Shown in pieces: positions 4,142-6,854 of a DNA stretch of 6,854 nt. The stretch is from Holosporaceae bacterium (GTDB taxonomy: Bacteria; Pseudomonadota; Alphaproteobacteria; UBA3830), in assembly GCA_031262635.1 (NCBI GenBank), contig JAISHN010000047.1, positions 1 to 6,854 of the forward strand. The letters run 5' to 3'. Position 1 is the stretch's first letter. Every line of letters starts with the position of its first letter. Under the pieces are notes generated by a model that was not told the DNA's origin, searched no databases, and saw only the letters and a list, made by a program, of their open reading frames with translations. The position numbers and the translations under genes were made by a program.

Positions 4142-5905
4142 TCATTCCACCGTAACGGACTTTGCGAGGTTCCTTGGTTTGTCCACGTCGCAGCCGCGGA
4201 GGAGAGCGACGTGATAAGCCAGCAGTTGCAGGGGGACGGCGTATAGAATCGGAGCAAATTCGTCGGAAATCTGCGGAAGAATTATTTTTGCGATTTCTCG
4301 CGGCAATTCTTCGCTTCCTTTCGCATCCGTGAAAACGACGACCTTTTTCCCTCTGGCGAACGCTTCCTGAATATTTGACGCCGTCTTTAAAAACAACTCG
4401 TTATACGGGCATAGACAGATTACCGGCATATCGTCGTCTATTAACGCAATAGGGCCGTGCTTCATTTCTCCGGCGGCGAATCCTTCGGCGTGAATATAGG
4501 AAATTTCCTTTAGCTTCAACGCTCCTTCTAACGCGATTGGATATAACGATCCGCGACCGAGGTATATCGCGTTGCTCGACTCGCGCATCTTTTCAGCCAA
4601 GGTTTTTATTTCTTCATGCAAGCATAGAGTTTCCTCGCATAACGTCGGGAGTTTTTGAAGCTGTCGAATTAGATAATCGCGATTATGAAACGCCAAACTC
4701 GCCAGCATTGTCAATTGAGCCGTAAAAGCTTTCGTCGAGGCGACTCCTATTTCCGCTCCGGCTTCCGTATAAAATATTGAGTCCACGATACGAGAAATCG
4801 CGCTGTTTTTTACGTTCGCTATGGCGAGTACTTTTGAGTTGCTGTTTTTTCTAACGTATTCGACCGATTCTAACGTGTCTATAGTCTCGCCGGACTGAGT
4901 TACGGCTATCGTCAGAGTATTCGGCTCGATAATCGGGCATCTGTATTTGTATTCCGATCCGATTTCCGCGTCGACGGGAATTCTTAAAAATTTTTCGAAC
5001 CAATATTTTGCGACCATTCCGGCGTAGTAAGACGTTCCGCAGGCTAAAATTAAAATTCGCGAAACGCCGTTGAAAATTCCTCCGTCTATTTTGTTTCGCA
5101 GCGTAGTTTGCCTTATGGCGCTCGGCTGCTCCATTATTTCCTTGAGCATATAATGCTCGTACTCGCCTTTTCCAGAGTCGATGAGATCGGCCGGTATCTT
5201 TTGTCTTTTGAGATTCGTCGGATTGAAATTCTTATCAAAAAATAACGCGCCGTTGTCGCTTATTTCAACGTATTCGCCGTCTTCCAGATACGCGACTTCG
5301 CGGCAGAACGCCGATATTGAACTCACGTCGGATCCTACGCATACGTTTTTGCCGAAGCCGACGGCGAGCGGACTCTTGCGTCTAGCGGCGATTATCGTAT
5401 TCGGAATGGACGCAAATATCGCGGCGATCGCGTAGCCGCCTTCAATAGATTTAAGTAAATTTTGAAAAGCTTCGCGAGGAGAATAGCCTTTGTTTAGCTC
5501 GCGACAGAGAAAGTGAGCTATGACTTCGGTGTCGGTTTCAGTTTCAAAAACGAACCCGTCGTTTTGCAGATCAAACTTTAATTCCTTATGATTTTCGATA
5601 ATTCCATTATGAACGACGGCGATTCCATCGGAAACAATTGGATGAGCGTTGCCTTCAGTAGGTTTGCCGTGCGTCGCCCAACGCGTGTGCCCAATTCCAA
5701 CGGAGCCGACAATCGGATTGCTCGCGAGTTTGTCTTTTAAATTTTGTAATTTCCCAACGGCTCGCAGCCTCTCGATCTTCCCGTCGGCGATTGTCGCTAT
5801 TCCGGCCGAATCGTAGCCTCTATACTCTAGCTTTTCTAATCCGACGATTATTTTATCGACTACGTTTTCTCCGCGCGACCCGACTATCCCTATTATTCCG
5901 CACAC
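4142..5905 (-). CDS. glmS: Glutamine-fructose-6-phosphate aminotransferase (isomerizing), GlmS
   Basis: GlmS converts fructose-6-phosphate and glutamine to glucosamine-6-phosphate and glutamate, the entry step of UDP-GlcNAc synthesis, in the cytoplasm. The 587-residue protein has the catalytic Cys2 (MCGIIG) of class II glutamine amidotransferases, glutamine-site motifs HTRWATHGKPTEGNAHP (73-89), NGIIEN (100-105) and TETDTE (122-127), then two SIS sugar-isomerase domains: ACGTSYYAG (288-296) and TQSGET (336-341) in the first, and LGRGSLYPIALEGALKLKE (449-467) with AEGFAAGEMKHGP (473-485) in the second. It ends in the diagnostic KPRNLAKSVTVE with the catalytic lysine at 582. It is slightly shorter than the 609 residues of E. 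coli. The start is GTG (5905-5903), fixed because Cys2 must follow the initiator; its first base is the last base of the glmU stop TAG, so the two are translationally coupled. TQSGET has Thr where Ser is usual. Confidence 0.98.
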   Translation of the reverse strand: MCGIIGIVGSRGENVVDKIIVGLEKLEYRGYDSAGIATIADGKIERLRAVGKLQNLKDKLASNPIVGSVGIGHTRWATHGKPTEGNAHPIVSDGIAVVHNGIIENHKELKFDLQNDGFVFETETDTEVIAHFLCRELNKGYSPREAFQNLLKSIEGGYAIAAIFASIPNTIIAARRKSPLAVGFGKNVCVGSDVSSISAFCREVAYLEDGEYVEISDNGALFFDKNFNPTNLKRQKIPADLIDSGKGEYEHYMLKEIMEQPSAIRQTTLRNKIDGGIFNGVSRILILACGTSYYAGMVAKYWFEKFLRIPVDAEIGSEYKYRCPIIEPNTLTIAVTQSGETIDTLESVEYVRKNSNSKVLAIANVKNSAISRIVDSIFYTEAGAEIGVASTKAFTAQLTMLASLAFHNRDYLIRQLQKLPTLCEETLCLHEEIKTLAEKMRESSNAIYLGRGSLYPIALEGALKLKEISYIHAEGFAAGEMKHGPIALIDDDMPVICLCPYNELFLKTASNIQEAFARGKKVVVFTDAKGSEELPREIAKIILPQISDEFAPILYAVPLQLLAYHVALLRGCDVDKPRNLAKSVTVE

Positions 5906-6854
5906 TATTTTTTCTTTCTATCAATCCAATTTTCGATATTTTTCTGTCTTTCCCTCGCGACCGCTAACGCGCCGTTTTCCACATTTTTCACAACGACGCT
6001 TCCAGCCGCTATCGTCGCGTAGTCGCCGATGGTCACGGGAGCGATCAAAGCTGTGTTTGATCCGATTAAAACGTTTTCGCCGATTGTTGTTTTATGCTTT
6101 TTATATCCGTCGTAGTTACAGGTGATAGTTCCGGCTCCGATATTCGTATTTTTCCCGATGCTAGAGTCGCCGACATAACTGAGATGGTTTACTTTCGCTC
6201 CTTCCGATACGACGCTGCTTTTTACTTCGACGAAATTGCCTATTTTCGCTTTGTCGCGAATATCCGCTCCTGCTCTTAGCCGCGAAAAAGGGCCGATCTG
6301 CGCGCTTCCCATCGTCGCGCCTTCCGCTACGCAAAAAGAACCGATTTGCGCTCCGCTTTTTATACTGACGTTTTCGAGAAATACGACGTAAGGATAAATC
6401 GTAACGTCGCTTTCGATCTCAGTGTCGTAGGAAAAAAACACGGTTTCAGGAGCGACTAGCGTAACGCCGTTGTTTAAATGTTTCTCCCGTTCTCTTTCTT
6501 GAAAATATTTCTCTAAAAGCGCTAGTTCCGCTCTTGTATTCGCTCCGCAAAGCTCTTTTTTATCGCCTTCATAATATCTGCAGACGCAGCCGGCTTCATG
6601 AGCTAAGCGAACTATTTCCGTGATATAAAACTCGCCGGTAGCCGCGCTCGGTTTTATCTCTTTCAGAAAACGTTCAAGTATGTCTCTTCTTATCAATAGT
6701 CCGGCGTTGCAAAGCGGAATGACTTTTTCAAAGTTAGAAGCGTCTTTCGCCTCGATAACGCTTTTGATCGTCCCTTCTCCCTCCGCAGGTTCCAATTTTC
6801 CAAGGCCGTTTGTTTCGCTTGAGTCCATTGCGAGAACTACGACGGCGGTTTTCG
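5905..6854 (-). CDS. glmU: Bifunctional GlmU, UDP-GlcNAc pyrophosphorylase / glucosamine-1-phosphate acetyltransferase (5' end outside window)
   Basis: GlmU acetylates glucosamine-1-phosphate and then couples the product to UTP, giving UDP-GlcNAc for peptidoglycan and lipopolysaccharide. The frame is open to the window edge: the bases before the Met at 6828 encode KTAVVVLA, so that Met is internal and about 140 N-terminal residues, including the nucleotide-binding motif, are missing. Counted from that Met, the pyrophosphorylase remainder shows VIEAKDA (24-30), LCNAGLL (39-45) and GEFYITEIV (65-73). The left-handed beta-helix acetyltransferase domain covers about 120-290, with RLRAGA (183-188), GNFVEVK (197-203), NHLSYVGD (214-221), GAGTITCNYDG (231-241) and TIAAGSVV (272-279), matching the acetyl-CoA and sugar-binding motifs of E. 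coli GlmU. The C-terminus is a lysine-rich DRKKK. The stop TAG shares its last base with the glmS GTG start; the pair form an operon. Confidence 0.97.
   Translation of the reverse strand, partial: KTAVVVLAMDSSETNGLGKLEPAEGEGTIKSVIEAKDASNFEKVIPLCNAGLLIRRDILERFLKEIKPSAATGEFYITEIVRLAHEAGCVCRYYEGDKKELCGANTRAELALLEKYFQEREREKHLNNGVTLVAPETVFFSYDTEIESDVTIYPYVVFLENVSIKSGAQIGSFCVAEGATMGSAQIGPFSRLRAGADIRDKAKIGNFVEVKSSVVSEGAKVNHLSYVGDSSIGKNTNIGAGTITCNYDGYKKHKTTIGENVLIGSNTALIAPVTIGDYATIAAGSVVVKNVENGALAVARERQKNIENWIDRKKK

Noticed and set aside
5906..6000. A glmS-type ribozyme or riboswitch upstream of glmS
   Set aside because: The bases before glmS are the coding 3' end of glmU with a one-base overlap, leaving no room for a leader RNA.

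Overview
The window looks like part of an alphaproteobacterial chromosome. RecA and the glmU-glmS pair are intact at the protein level and of alphaproteobacterial type; adjacent glmU-glmS is a common arrangement in that class. Moderate G+C with AT-rich intergenic DNA, dispersed palindromic repeats of the GTCATCCTGAG...GGATCC type, a decayed insertion sequence and orphan signal-peptide proteins resemble genomes of intracellular Rickettsiales/Holosporales-like bacteria. That lifestyle and order are inferences from pattern, not proven by this sequence.

Layout from left to right. Bases 1-32 hold the first codons of a minus-strand gene leaving the window, possibly histidyl-tRNA synthetase, with a good promoter at 55-83. 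Bases 127-600 contain no convincing gene; they hold a nest of palindromic repeats of at least two families. A plus-strand gene for a 160-residue secreted protein of unknown function (714-1196) has its own promoter and ends at a hairpin. recA (1490-2503, plus) follows with its own promoter. Downstream of recA (2546-2718) is another copy of the palindromic repeat and a second copy of a 48-bp module also found at 127-174. An IS481-like transposase remnant interrupts that module's palindrome arm at about 2719. The remnant keeps only the N-terminal DNA-binding part and ends at about 3020-3032, where it abuts the signal-peptide end of a truncated minus-strand gene (3010-3108). A second secreted orphan gene follows (3372-3962, plus), cysteine-rich with weak ankyrin-like segments and a near-consensus promoter.

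The right part is a minus-strand operon, glmU (5' end outside the window) followed by glmS. The two genes overlap by one base, with glmS starting at GTG. Together they act in UDP-GlcNAc synthesis: GlmS makes glucosamine-6-phosphate, and GlmU carries out the last acetylation and uridylylation steps for peptidoglycan and lipopolysaccharide precursors (GlmM, which sits between them in the pathway, is not in the window).

I see no CRISPR array, RNA gene, riboswitch or convincing new multi-gene system. The most informative part is 2546-3110, a recombination scar in which a repeat, an IS fragment and a broken secreted-protein gene meet.
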